DNA of 64,000 bases, taken from NCBI GenBank assembly GCA_027886185.1, contig WOAB01000476.1:2418001-2482000 (forward strand), in the 5' to 3' direction. Positions 29,936 to 39,897 of the stretch are shown piece by piece (the stretch's first letter is position 1; each line of letters begins with the position of its first letter). The DNA comes from Rheum nobile. Taxonomy: Eukaryota > Streptophyta > Magnoliopsida > Caryophyllales > Polygonaceae. Below the pieces are notes generated by a model that was not told the origin of the DNA, did no database searches, and saw only the letters and a list, made by a program, of their open reading frames with translations. The position numbers and the translations under genes were made by a program.

Positions 29936-29982
29936 GGCTGGAGTGCGAAGTTGAAAAAAAGGGAGTGCGCGGTTTCTCGCCG
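29913..29982 (-). repeat. Right terminal inverted repeat of the MULE
   Basis: Reverse complement of 16421-16490 with mismatches; ends GCGCGGTTTCTCGCCG. The right duplication ATTGTTTA follows (29983-29990). Confidence 0.85.
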
Positions 29983-30470
29983 ATTGTTTAAGGATGAAGC
30001 ACAAATTTTGTGAGATGTTTGCATGATTGATTGCAATGATGATAAGAGAGTTTATGGACTGAATAACTCAAGAATAACATAGCCAAGTTATTCCTCAATC
30101 TCAAACTGATTTTTAATTAACACATATGAGAGTTCAAATAGGTAAAACATAAGAGCAAGAGAGACATGGCCGGCCTTGGCTCCCTCTAAAAACTTATCCT
30201 AAGTCTAAAATGATGAAATAACATAAGATTAAAGTCTAGCTAGGAAATACTAAAAATAGTAAGAGCGGAAACATTTAGTCTCACAGACTGCCACAAATAG
30301 TTAGTTCTAAAACATAAACTAGAAATAGGCATGCAACATCCCTTCATATGGGTGAGTAAAAACGCAACTAAGATGGCTCCTTCAAGAATATCATTGACCT
30401 CTTGACCTCCATAGACCCTCTAATCACCATCTCCAAGTGCCTCAAATCATAAGCAAGCCATGAGTCATCA
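29983..30470 (-). repeat. Element D 3' LTR, inner part (inverted)
   Basis: On the minus strand it starts TGATGACTCATGG at 30470 and matches the B LTR through GGCAGTCTGTGAGACT, a TTTTTAGTA-TTTC block and ACTTGGCTA. It is cut at 29990 by the MULE and continues at 16412. A PPT-like TGGGGAAGAA (minus) lies at 30480-30471. Confidence 0.75.
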
Positions 30471-31581
30471 TTCTTCCCCACTTGGCCTCGAATCATCCCT
30501 GATTCCACAAGACCCTCGCAAGCAAGAGTGATGGAAAAAGGCAAAGCAAATGGCAATGAAGCAACATCAATAGTGGAGAACACTTGAAGGTGGAAATCAA
30601 TGGCTCGAATCCTTGGAGTCCCAGCAAGGAACCAATTGCAAAATGGTCCACCCTAAAAAGAAACTGAGGAGCTCTAAGTGTGTACCAAGGTAGGCTAGGC
30701 TAGGCCGGTCCGGTAGAGCGCGAGGTTGGCGAAGTAAGGCGCGTGCCTCCAAGGTGGCATGGTGGAAAGCTTCTGGGGGCTGCAAATTCTCCAAATCTCC
30801 AATCCAAAGTGATGGCATGTATGGTGAGAGCATTGGTTGTGATAGCTACTAGGGAGCTGATGTGTCTTCAAGTGAGAGGCTTTAAGCGACGTGAGGCACC
30901 AACTCGACATAGGGGTGGGTTGGGGAACCAACACCGACGGTGTTGGGCCATCTTCAAGCCTTATGTGGGGCCAATGCAGCAACCTCGTCATCATTCTTGG
31001 CAAAGCAAACCAAGGTATCTCACTAGTAGAACCATTTCCTCAAACAAGGGTTATAGCTGGCGGCGGTAGGCTGGTTAGTGGGGCGATTCTCGTATGGTAT
31101 GGCTCCAAAGTGATGAAGCCATCCATCCTAGCCCAAAGTAGCTGCAAAGAGGAGTCCTGTGCATGGTACGCAGATTCGGTGCCAACATCAACAGTGGTGT
31201 CCTATGAGCTTTTTCAATGAACCTATAGAGATGGATCAAAAACAAGTAAGACTCCCAAAGCTTGGAGTGACAAATTAGGGAATAAAAGTCACCATTGACA
31301 AGGAAAGAAGAGGTAGAAGAGAGAAAAAGGCCGAATTTAGTCCCTTCAAAGGCAAGAGCCTTGGTGCATGGTCTAGATAGCAAAGACCTCTTCTCACAAT
31401 CTCCCTTTAGAGGGTGTTCCTTGGGCTATTTGGCATCCCAATTGGCAGCCTTCAATGTTCCCTTGAGGCTTCACACATCAGATTTGGGACTCATAGATTC
31501 AATGGCATTATTGTGGTCGTTGTGGCAAGCATTGGCAGGTGGAGAGCCGCTCGGTGTGGGTTGCGCAGCTTGCGCCCTTAC
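30471..31581 (-). mobile_element. Element D internal remnant
   Basis: Lies between D's PPT and the left end of element E. On the minus strand, sequence next to E (KVRAQAAQPTPSGSPP) continues from the D protease piece at 34485-34715. Beyond about 31450 I see no recognisable reverse transcriptase or integrase, only a GMIRGQVG-like pol end beside the PPT (about 30500). D therefore lost most of pol or was always short. CTTAC at 31577-31581 is the left target duplication of E. Confidence 0.5.
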
Positions 31582-32229
31582 TGATGTGATCCGAGGGGGG
31601 TCGGAACACGATTTGCCCGATCTAGGCAGGGAGCGGCCTTGATGTCCCTTCTCTTGGTAACTTGGATAGATACGAACCACCGAATGGGTGATTTATGGGT
31701 CCCTTATGCTCGCTTTGGGCGAGGGTGGGGCGAGACAGTGAAGCAGATACGAAGCAGAGATGAAGGAGATGCGAAGCAGAATGTGTTTGACGTTCGGATC
31801 TAAGAATAAGGAGGATTGACTCTCAACTTTAAGACATAGATTAATAAACTGAACGTGGGAAACAAAGAGTACAAAGGGGGCTTTAAATAGCCAATGAACT
31901 CGGCCAAGACCCTAATGGGCTTGGGCCGAAACGAGCCTAAGGGCTAGCCCACTCTATAAGAGTGGGGCATACGCCCGAAATAGAAACTACTATAAATAGA
32001 AAATGCTAAATATAGTAAGTCCTAAAATAGAAAGTGCCAAAGATAGAAACTTACTAAACATAGTAAGTTCCAAAAATAGCAATGCTAAAAAGGGAAATTA
32101 AACAGGAAAGTTGCTAAAATGGGAAATATGAAGCAAAAATAGACTAAGTCCTAAACCAAGGAGGTCGCCAGGGTCTCGGACGCATAGGGCTCCCTATAGC
32201 CCGGCTTGGGTCGATTCCGGATCGCATCG
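31582..32229 (-). repeat. 3' LTR of element E
   Basis: Left copy. It matches 33829-34479 with a few per cent divergence. It contains repeated short blocks of the type ATAGTAAGTCC and AATAGAAAGTGC. Confidence 0.92.
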
Positions 32230-33259
32230 TTCTCCTCCCCTTAGAATCGAAGCGTCCTCGCTTCGAGCTGGGTGGGGCCAGGGAGAGTAGACACTCAGCG
32301 GGCTGCAGAAAAGTGGCGTCGGTCTTGAGTTCGGCTCGTGGAACCTCAAAGATGATCACGTAAGGCTCGGGTCCAAGAGCGGGCACGACGTCGGGTGCGG
32401 GTGCGCTGAGACACAAAATTGCAACCATGGGCACGACTGCGGGTTTGCTGGGGCATAGACCTGCAACCATGGGCATGGGTACGGGTGCAGTCGGTGTCGG
32501 ACTCGTTGGCACGACAATGGGCTCCTCAGTCGATGGAGTTGCAGCAGTGGGCGCTGGTGCGCTGGGAAATGGACATGCGAGCAAGGACACGGGTTCGCTG
32601 GGTAATGGACTTGCGACCAAGGACACGGGTTCGCTGAACATCGGAGCAACTGGGTGCACGACTAGGTCTGGTGATGCGACTGGGCACGCTGGCGGGTGCG
32701 TGACATAGGTCCAATTGAGTGGCGCGGGTGCGTATGTGGGTGTGCGAGGGCGCGCGGGCGGGGAGTCGAAGCCGTAGTCACGGTGGCGGGCGCGGTACCG
32801 GGTCCGTTCAAAACCTCGGTCGTGGGTGCGTTCATGGCTGGAGTCACGGGTGCGGTACCGGTTCGGGTCGTAGTCGGGGCAGTAGGCGTGGTATCGGGTC
32901 CGGTCGCGGGTTAGGTACCAGGTCTGGTCATAGCCGCGGTCGCGGGTGCGGACATGGACGCTAAGCCGAGGTGGCGAAATCCAGTTCGGGTCGACGTAGT
33001 GGGTTCTATAGTGGGTGCATCGCGGCTGGGATGCGTGGGTGCGTAATCGGGGCGGTGGGATCCAATCCGGGTCCGCCTTGTTCGCGCGCAGCCAACGACA
33101 CCAGCAAACGCACCCGCGAGCACCCCAACGGGCACCCTCTCGCCCTCGCTCGTGGCACGTCGATGAACCCGCTTCGACACCCGCTTCCGGCCGCGACCGC
33201 ACCCGCCGCCGAGCCCACCGCATCGGCCGCGACCGCACCCGCCACCGAGCCCATCGCAT
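32144..33259 (-). CDS. Low-complexity ORF of element E (Arg/Tyr/Asp, then Pro/Ala/Val)
   Basis: ATG at 33259 (MRWARWRVRSRPMRW), stop at 32144-32146, 371 residues. The N-terminus is an Arg-rich repeat from a 39-bp tandem unit. Then come two HYRTHYVDPNWISPPRLS-like units and a long Arg/Tyr/Asp/His region (RTRDRGYDQTWYLTRDRTRY). A Pro/Ala/Val-rich region with SEPVSL-type repeats follows. The last 28 codons lie in the 3' LTR. I recognise no domain. The Arg/Tyr-rich part could bind nucleic acid in place of gag, or the frame may simply be kept open by GC-rich repeats. The leader shows a second Gly/Val/Arg-rich open stretch at 33480-33800. Confidence 0.4.
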   Translation of the reverse strand: MRWARWRVRSRPMRWARRRVRSRPEAGVEAGSSTCHERGREGARWGARGCVCWCRWLRANKADPDWIPPPRLRTHASQPRCTHYRTHYVDPNWISPPRLSVHVRTRDRGYDQTWYLTRDRTRYHAYCPDYDPNRYRTRDSSHERTHDRGFERTRYRARHRDYGFDSPPARPRTPTYAPAPLNWTYVTHPPACPVASPDLVVHPVAPMFSEPVSLVASPLPSEPVSLLACPFPSAPAPTAATPSTEEPIVVPTSPTPTAPVPMPMVAGLCPSKPAVVPMVAILCLSAPAPDVVPALGPEPYVIIFEVPRAELKTDATFLQPAECLLSLAPPSSKRGRFDSKGRRTMRSGIDPSRAIGSPMRPRPWRPPWFRT

Positions 33260-33299
33260 CGGCCGCGACCGCACCCGCAGACGTGCCTAGTAGGCTCTG

Positions 33300-33828
33300 T
33301 CGCGCCATACCCAAACCCTAACCCACATAATTTTTATCTTTTCCGCTGCCATATCTTATCTTTTCCTTAACCAACTTATCCTTTCCTTATCCAAATTCCC
33401 CGTATCTTATCTTTAAGCCAAGTTCAATCTTTTCTTAACCAAAAGATCTTATCCTTTCCAAACATCTTATCTTCTCTTATCCCAGCACACGCCCGGACCT
33501 GTCCCTGAGCCCAGCCGGACCCACACCCGGACCCGGACTTGAGCCCAGCCGTACCCATACCCGGACCCGCACCTGAGTCTAGCCGAACCCAGACCCATAC
33601 CCGGACCCACACCAGAGCCATATCCGCACCCATACCATGACCCGCACCTAGCCAACGCTGAACCCAGTCCATGGCCTACTGGCTCCACCACACATGGGAC
33701 TATGAAGGCGACGATGTTGACGGATGGTCCGAGCAATTGGGTGCCCGCTGAGTCGCGCGTGGGTGCACGGCTGGTGTCGTCGGAGAAGGAACGCGCGCTG
33801 CGTGCCGGCTGGCTACTGTGATACCAAT
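33300..33828 (-). other. PBS and leader of element E
   Basis: On the minus strand TGGTATCA (33826-33819) lies two bases after the LTR end, matching the initiator-Met PBS for its first 8 bases. The leader has a repetitive GGGTCCGGGTATGGGT-type stretch (33480-33650) and repeated AAGGATAAG/AAAGATAAG blocks (33330-33480). Confidence 0.65.
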
Positions 33829-34479
33829 TGATGTGATCCGAGGGGGGTCGGAACACGATTTGCCCGATCTAGGCAGGGAGCAGCCTTGATGTCCCTTCTC
33901 TTGGTAACTTGGATAGATACGAACCACCGAATGGGTGATTTGCGGGTCTCTTCAGCTCGCTTTGGGCGAGGGTGGGGCAAGACAGTGAAGGAGATGTGAA
34001 GCAGAGATGAAGGAGATGCAAAGCAGACTGTGTTTGACGTTCGAATCTAAGAATAAGGAGGATTGACTCTCAACTTTAAGACTTAGATTAATAAACTGAA
34101 CGTGGGAAACAAAGAGTACAAAGGGGGCCTTAAATAGCCAATGAACTCGGCCCAGACCCTAATGGGCTTGGGCCGAAACGAGCCTATGGGCTAGCCCACT
34201 CTTCAAGAGTGGGGCACACGCCCGAAATAAAAACTGTTATAAATAGAAAGTGCTAAACATAGTAAGTCCTAAAATAGAAAGTGCCAAAGATGGAAACTTA
34301 CTAAACATAGTAAGTTCAAAAATAGCAATGCTAAAAAGGGAAACTGCTAAAACAGGAAAGTCGCTAAAATGGGAAATATGAAGCTAAAATAGACTAAGTC
34401 CTAAACCAAAGAGGTCGCCAGGGTCTCGGATGCATGGGGCTCGCTGTAGCCCTGCTTGGGTCGATGCCGGATCACATCA
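33829..34479 (-). repeat. 5' LTR of element E
   Basis: Right copy. Its termini are inverted (TGATGTGATCC and GGATCACATCA). CTTAC follows at 34480-34484. Confidence 0.92.
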
Positions 34480-34484
34480 CTTAC

Positions 34485-34715
34485 CTTGGCCTCTCGCTCG
34501 GCTCTAGCTTGGTCTCGAGCCATTTGGTCCTGCATGACCTCTTGCGGTGAAAAGGGAAGTATAGTCACCTTCCTACCATTATACACAAAGCTATAACAGC
34601 TTAAGTAACCATCATGGATCGCCTTTCTATCAAATTGACATGGTCTACCTAAAAGCATGTGAGTACAATCCATAGACATAACATCATAAATAACTTTATC
34701 ATTGTTATGTCCTAT
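34485..34715 (-). pseudogene. Element D protease fragment
   Basis: Minus-strand frame with MSMDCTHMLLGRPCQFDRKAI and a DQMARDQARAEREAK tail, homologous to the protease end of element B (CTHILLGSLWQYD ... DREQARA). It is cut by E on its 3' side and stops at about 34715, where unrelated sequence begins, so D has lost its 5' half. Confidence 0.8.
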
Positions 34716-35075
34716 ACTAAAATGTATAGGACATTACAGTCGTCCTCTCTGTGTTCATTCTCTATGCGTTCGTTCTTGTACCACCGCAAACTCCTCTTAT
34801 CCCTATTGTTCTGGTTGACGACACCGGCGTTCCTTCTCCGAATCTTAAGAAGAGAATTGTTTGCATTCTTCTCATCGTTGTTGTAGGTATTTATTTCACA
34901 CGTTGTTTTTTTATAAAATTTTGTGTTTATAAATTTGAGAGCAATTTCGATTTAGTGATGAATTCTAATTTAGTGTTTATAAATTTGAGGTTTTAGATGG
35001 AGGTATGCTCTTAGTCCCCCCTCTGTCATAAAAGCAAAAGACATCCTTGCACCCTTGATGCAACACAATAGTTAG
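34716..35075. other. Unassigned, exon-like sequence left of element F
   Basis: A stretch at 34741-34887 has codon-like composition on the plus strand (FILYAFVLVPPQTPLIPIV) and ends at a possible donor (GTAGGT), followed by AT-rich, intron-like DNA with a duplicated GTGTTTATAAATTTGAG. It is continuous with 51823 once F is removed. I do not recognise a gene. GTTAG at 35071-35075 is F's left target duplication. Confidence 0.35.
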
Positions 35076-35504
35076 TGTAGTAGCAGGAATCTGAACTATA
35101 CAAAGATTCATTGAAGAGGCAGATGATTCTTGCGAAGAACGCTTCAGATGCCCTTGACTTGTGAATATGCAATCAAGAACACAAAATGGGAGGGCTGGAT
35201 CTCCCCTAACGCCCCTCCGACGCTCAAGTCAGACAAAAGCTCTCAAAATTCTATGGTGGCTGCCCAAGAGAAAAGAGAACGTAGGAAGAAGAAAAAGATG
35301 ATAGGTGTCTTAGGATACTTATTACCTGGGCTTTTCTTGTAACCTTCCTGACATGCCTATCACTTAATAGACCCATTTACTACCTTTTAATCAATAAAGG
35401 CTGCATCATTAATTATCTTTTATTTCCCTTCCATAATTAATTGCTTCTTTAATTGGGAAAATACTAATTAAATTAATTGGGAAAATATATATTTCCCCTC
35501 ATCA
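35076..35504 (-). repeat. 3' LTR of element F
   Basis: 429 bp, matches 51377-51822, which is longer by an internal duplication of GGGAAAATAACAAATT. Plus-strand start TGTAGTAGCA, end CCCTCATCA. On the minus strand the PPT GAGGGGCAAAA lies just upstream (35515-35505). Confidence 0.92.
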
Positions 35505-35579
35505 TTTTGCCCCTCGGGTCTTCGGATTTAGGGTGGGTCCGACGAACCGAAAGTTGGACCAGATAGACTTTGTTTCTAG

Positions 35580-36185
35580 CTGGAAAGTCAAGAGCGCCGC
35601 ACGGCCCGTGCGGTAAAAACGCATGACCGTGCGGTAAAAACACACGGTCGTGCGATCTTTGCTAGCATAAATTGGCTAAAAAGACGAGAGCACCGCACGG
35701 CCTATGCGGCAAAATGCACGGCCATGCGGGCGGTGATTCGATTTCTCAGGAAAAAGCCGAGAGCACTGCACGACCTGTACGGTAAAACGCACGGACGTGC
35801 GGTCTTCACCATAATTTTTTGGCTGAAAAGCCGAGAGTATCGCACGGCTTGTACGGAAAAAACACACGACCGTGCGGTCTACGCTACAATTTTTGGTTGA
35901 AAAGTCGAGAGCACCGCACGGCCTCTGTGGAAAAAACCCACGGCCGGGCAGACGGTGATGCTATTTCTCGAAAAAATCAAGAGCACCGCACGGCCCATTC
36001 GGTAAAAACGCACGGCTGTGCGGTCACTATTGCACTTGTTGACTGAAAAGCCGAGAGCACCGCACGACCTATGCGGTAAAAACGCACGGCCGTGCATTCA
36101 CTATTACACTTGCTGGCTGAAAAGCTGAGGGCACTATACGGCATGTGCGATAAAATGTACGGCCGTGCGGTCACTGTTTCATCAC
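35580..36185. repeat. Tandem array of about 90-bp units in F's 3' region
   Basis: About seven diverged units, each with GAGAGCACCGCACGGCC...GCGGTAAAAACGCACGGCCGTGCGG followed by an AT-richer stretch (TTTTTGGCTGAAAAG). Part of each unit is itself palindromic (GCACGGCCGTGC). It lies between the end of F pol and F's 3' LTR, where Tat elements often carry satellite-like repeats. Confidence 0.88.
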
Positions 36186-36224
36186 CCACGCTATTTGATT
36201 GGTGTTCACTTGAACCCATACTGT

Positions 36225-36590
36225 CAATCCATAGTGGTCATGGGGGTGCGGCACTCACCGATCCGCCATGGCCCACATCGCGGCCTATTGAGTGGCACTC
36301 ACCGACTCGAGCTAGTTGCAATCCGGGGTAGTCATCGGAGAGTAGCACTTATTGACTTGCTATGGCCCACCGACCGGCCTATTTGAACGGTACTCACCGA
36401 CTCGGGCTATTTGCAATCCGAGGTAGTCATTGGAGAGCTACACTTACGGACTCGCTATGGCCCACAAACCGGCCTATTTGAGCGGTACTCACCGGCTCGG
36501 GCTATTTGAGTGACACTCGTTGGCTCGACTTGATGGTTGGCCGTGGAGACCGTGGGAGTTCAGCACTTACTGACTCGCCATGACCCACGC
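36225..36590. repeat. Second tandem array, about 115-bp units
   Basis: About three units with ACTCACCGACTCGGGCTATTTG, CAATCCGAGGTAGTCAT and CTATGGCCCAC(C/A)(A/G)ACCGGCCTATT. It directly follows the 90-bp array but has an unrelated unit. Confidence 0.82.
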
Positions 36591-36812
36591 TTGTTTCCTG
36601 TTCTTAGGAGCTCAAACAAATTGATCAAGCTAAATCAAAATGCATTGCAATTTCCAAATGACATGTTGCAACAAATCAATCAACATAAATTGTTTTCAAA
36701 TACGAAAAGTAGTTTTGGTAGGGGGAAAACCTCGTTAAAACTCTTCACAAGAGAACCTCGTGGGAAAAAATTGTATGAAAAGGGAAAAGAGTACCCCACG
36801 CCTAGCGCCAAC

Positions 36813-36999
36813 TCAAATGTAGAACTTCTTCAAGTTGGAGGTATTCCACATGCGCGGGACAACTTTGCCGCTAAGATCCTCTAACTTATAGGAGCCGTTG
36901 TCGGGGCTTGCTATCACTCGATATGGCCCCTCCCAGTTTGGCCCTAGCTTGCCTTTCCTTGGGTCCTTAGTGTTGGTGAGGACCTTTCGGAGAACATAG
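36813..36999 (-). pseudogene. C-terminal end of F integrase (separated by G)
   Basis: Minus-strand frame LRKVLTNTKDPRKGKLGPNWEGPY ... MWNTSNLKKFYI, stop TGA at 36815-36813. It continues the frame broken at 47086 by the insertion of G (target duplication CATAG). PNWEGPY and the W-N-T-S-x-L-K-K-F end are the usual close of Tat integrases. Confidence 0.88.
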
Positions 37000-37699
37000 T
37001 GTTTTGGGGCGAAAAGATCGGACGACCTAAATCGCCTTAGACGGGGTAACTAGTCGATCGGACGATGGGAAATAATCCAAACCAAGCAAATAATAGGTAA
37101 ACAAGAAATAAATATATAATAGCAAGATGATTTTATTAGATATCGTATGAATCGGATTAGATCGCAATACAACTTATCGTAATAAAATCAGAGATCGAGT
37201 GGGACTCAACCGGTGACTTGTGAGTGGCGATCGGCAGGGGTCAGGCATAGGCAGTCGTTTGGAGAGCTAGATGGAGAGCGAGAGTGCTATTCTGGTGAGT
37301 TTGCTAAGTGAGAATGCGTGTGTGTTGCATAGTTGTGAGTTCCCTGATCTTATCTTCTTCGTCGTTCCAAATATGGTAAGTCCCTTTACTCCTGTGGCCG
37401 TTGCACCGTTTTTATGTTTTTATCTTCAATACCGAGTGTAATGGCAAAGATTTCGCCGTTGAATTACTGGCAATTAAGGTGTTTGAACGTTGCAGATGTT
37501 GCATGATCTGAGCATTAAATGCGTGGCGAGATCTCCGCGATCTTGTCGAATGACTCTTGACTGGAGAGGTTTTGTCGGGTGTCGCTCGACCAGAGAAGCC
37601 TTGTCGACTCTTTTGAACTCGTCTGCCATTCTCCCGATTTGCAGTGGGCTTGGGCTCGGTCCTCTCGATCTGTCTTTTCTGGAGAATCCAGGCCCAATA
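37000..37699 (-). repeat. 3' LTR of element G
   Basis: 700 bp, plus strand TGTTTTGGGG ... GGCCCAATA; its pair is 46381-47080. It is preceded on its internal side by a CTTGGGGCTA-type purine tract. Confidence 0.95.
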
Positions 37700-38006
37700 A
37701 TAGCCCCAAGTTGCTATGGGCTTACGGTTTAGGCAAGTAGACCGGGATCCATGGCAACTTCCTTGGACACGATCTTCACCATCCTTTTTGGCGCGGTTGC
37801 ACAGGTCGACGTGGCGCGTGATTAGGGCATGATGCGACGTCTTCTGCAGATCATGATTTCCTTCCATAAATTCTGAGCAGGGGGAGCGATTAGTCTTCAT
37901 CTCCTTCCTTTGCAAGTTTCTAGTAAGCCTTTCGGTCTCCCTTGCCTTTTGCTTTCTGATTTTCTTAGCCATAGCTCTCCGATTTCCTCCCGTCTCTATT
38001 CTCGAC

Positions 38007-39897
38007 ATGGTCTCTCTCGAGGCTTCTGAGTCGTCGAAGACTCTTTCCGATGCCGGAGAGGGCGATACTTCTCCTCATTTCCTCCTAACGGAGTCGGACG
38101 CGCTGGTTAGCAATTTGTCGGAGGCAGAGCTGGTCCAAGTCCTCGAAGTCGGGGGCTTTTCTCTAGAGACGATTGCTACGCTACCTGAGCCGGACGAGAG
38201 GGCTGACGTGCGCTACGAAGGGTGGATTTACTTCTATGTGTACCCGTTTAGGATAGGGCATAAGTTCCCATTCTCTCCTCTTGTTAGAGATTTTCTAGCT
38301 ACCTTGGCGTTAGCGCCGTGTCAAGTGATGCCTCAAGCTTGGATAGTCCTTAGGATTTTAGACTTAGTGAATGAGCAAACTGGTGCTGGTTTTGATTTCG
38401 ACGCCTTATGGTATAATTACTTCATCGGGTCGAAGAGTTCTTCCCGTGTGCAAATGCGTGCCCGATGAGGTCGAAAGCCTTTGGTGCAAACTCCCGATGT
38501 GAACGACCGTGGATGGGGGTCGAAATACTTTTTTGTCAAACGATCTTCTCTGGAGAAGGAAGGAGAATGTCCTTTTCTATCGTCGGAGTGGCGGATCGAC
38601 AATATGTACTTTGTTTTCTCTTTCACGCGTTTATGCATTTTTAACACTCTGTTTTTAACTTTCCCTTTTTGTAGTCCCTGAACCGGAAGAATTGGAAGTT
38701 AGCAGCCGATCGGAGGCTTTGTCAAAGATTGTGCTTGAAGTTCCCGCATCTGAGAGGAAATTCGTCAACGTCAATTTGCTGGCGCCAACTCCTCCCCCAC
38801 AAGAAGATATGTCGAATGTTTCTTCATCCCGTGCGAAAGGTAGACTTTCGGCTTTAGGAATCTTTTTGTTGTTTTTTGCTTTGTCGTGTATTTTAGGATT
38901 TCTCCCTTTTTGATGCTCTGTCGTGTCAGGTTCCCCTGGTGGTCGGTCGAGTGCTCGACTGAGAGTGGCGTCTGGAAAAGGTTTGATCGAGCAAAGGAAA
39001 GCTGCAGCTAAGGCGGCGCCGAGTAAGCCGGTCCTGTCTGACCTGTCGACTGCGACGAAAGCTGGCTCTAAGAGAAAAATGAGCGCTCGTTCCGACGATG
39101 CTAAGGTGGAGGACGTCCCTAAGAAGAAAGGCGTGACTGCCGAGGGGGTTGACAAGATTGGTGTCGCTGGGCCATCGATCGTTGATCCCTTCCGTGCTCA
39201 AGATTCGACTTTGAAGTCGGAGGTTAAGGATGTTTCTCCCCTGGACTGCATTGGCGAAGCAGGCAGTTCCGCGTGGAGGGTACGTTGGCCCTTGTCTTGT
39301 GCGTTTTTGTATTTCTTTTGTTTCGACTTCGCTTTCTGAGTTGTGTATTTGCGTTGTCGTATGCCTTTTTGTCAGGATTTTCAGTATTTCTTGGGAGCTT
39401 ATTCTGGTGTCCAAGCAATGCTTGCTAAGGCTGAGGACAGGGCTGCTAGGTCAGAGTCCGACCTCGCCTCTTTAAGGACCAAGCTGGAGGGAGCTGAAGA
39501 GCTGCCAAGGGGAGCTGTCTGTATGTCAGAGGGAGTTTGAGGAGTGCAGGGCAAGCATTGAGGAGGAAGTGAAGCGAGCTAGGATTGCCGACGGTCAGAT
39601 TACTGGCGATGTGGGGGCCTTCTATGCTGTGAAGTCGCGCATTGAGATGATTGAAGAATTCAATGAGGGCAAGCATGAGCTCTAGGACCTGAAGGCGGAG
39701 AGGGAGACTTTGGACTCCATGTTCCCAAAAGGCGACCCTAGTCAAGAGCTGTTCTGCTTAGCCGGCGTCGGAGAGGAGGCGGTGGATGAAGGTGTCGATG
39801 AGGACGAAGCTCATTCTGACGATGCCAAGCCGGCCGACAAGACAGCCCCATTGGAGTCAGACCCCGTCGAAGATAATGTTGGTGTGTCTGATGCTTG
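38007..39897 (+). pseudogene. Antisense spliced gene in G (gypsy-type transposon protein)
   Basis: Exon 1, 38007-38604 (ATG, MVSLEASESS), with one TGA at 38466; exon 2, 38675-38839; exon 3, 38930-39279; exon 4, 39376-39897, with a frame break near 39510. All intron ends fit GT-AG. Exon 1 encodes a globular domain (FYVYPFRIGHKFPFSPLVRD ... LAPCQVMPQAW) like the plant putative gypsy-type transposon domain (Pfam Transposase_28), followed by DVNDRGWGSKYFFV. Exons 2-3 are Ser/Pro/Lys-rich and exon 4 is a coiled coil with an acidic end. The same exon plan is seen in element H (62525-64000). The function is unknown. The gene runs against pol and could also act as antisense RNA. Confidence 0.75.

Larger units (their letters stand above)
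16421..29982 (+). mobile_element. Mutator-like DNA transposon (MULE) with transposase-OTU gene and accessory genes
   Basis: A 13.6-kb element flanked by ATTGTTTA (16413-16420 and 29983-29990). Its terminal inverted repeats share AAACCGCGCACTCCC followed by a T-run, GCACTCCA-CCTGGGCGGCAC and TAGTGCAGCC. The transposase is MULE-type; 8-10-bp duplications are typical for that superfamily. The cargo differs from textbook MULEs: an OTU cysteine-protease domain fused to transposase, a GRF zinc-finger ORF, acidic and low-complexity ORFs, inverted-repeat hairpins, an AT-rich array and a dispersed near-palindrome. An Athila-like LTR fragment sits at 24755-28905. The element is inserted in the 3' LTR of element D. 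Confidence 0.88.
31582..34479 (-). mobile_element. Non-autonomous LTR retrotransposon E
   Basis: Two direct repeats of about 650 bp (31582-32229 and 33829-34479) flank a GC-rich 1.6-kb interior, all bounded by CTTAC (31577-31581 and 34480-34484). On the minus strand the LTR reads TGATGTGATCC ... GGATCACATCA, a PBS (TGGTATCACAG) follows the 5' LTR two bases on, and a PPT (AAGGGGAGGAGAACGA) precedes the 3' LTR. There is no gag, protease or pol domain. Size and structure suit a LARD/TRIM-like parasite mobilised by another element. Confidence 0.9.

Noticed and set aside
32427..33321. Several plus-strand frames rich in Gly, Ala and Arg in element E
   Set aside because: GC-rich repeats keep all frames open; element orientation (PBS, PPT) favours the minus strand.
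35580..36185. Short frames rich in Arg, Phe and Gly on both strands
   Set aside because: Produced by the 90-bp tandem array; no start context or domain.
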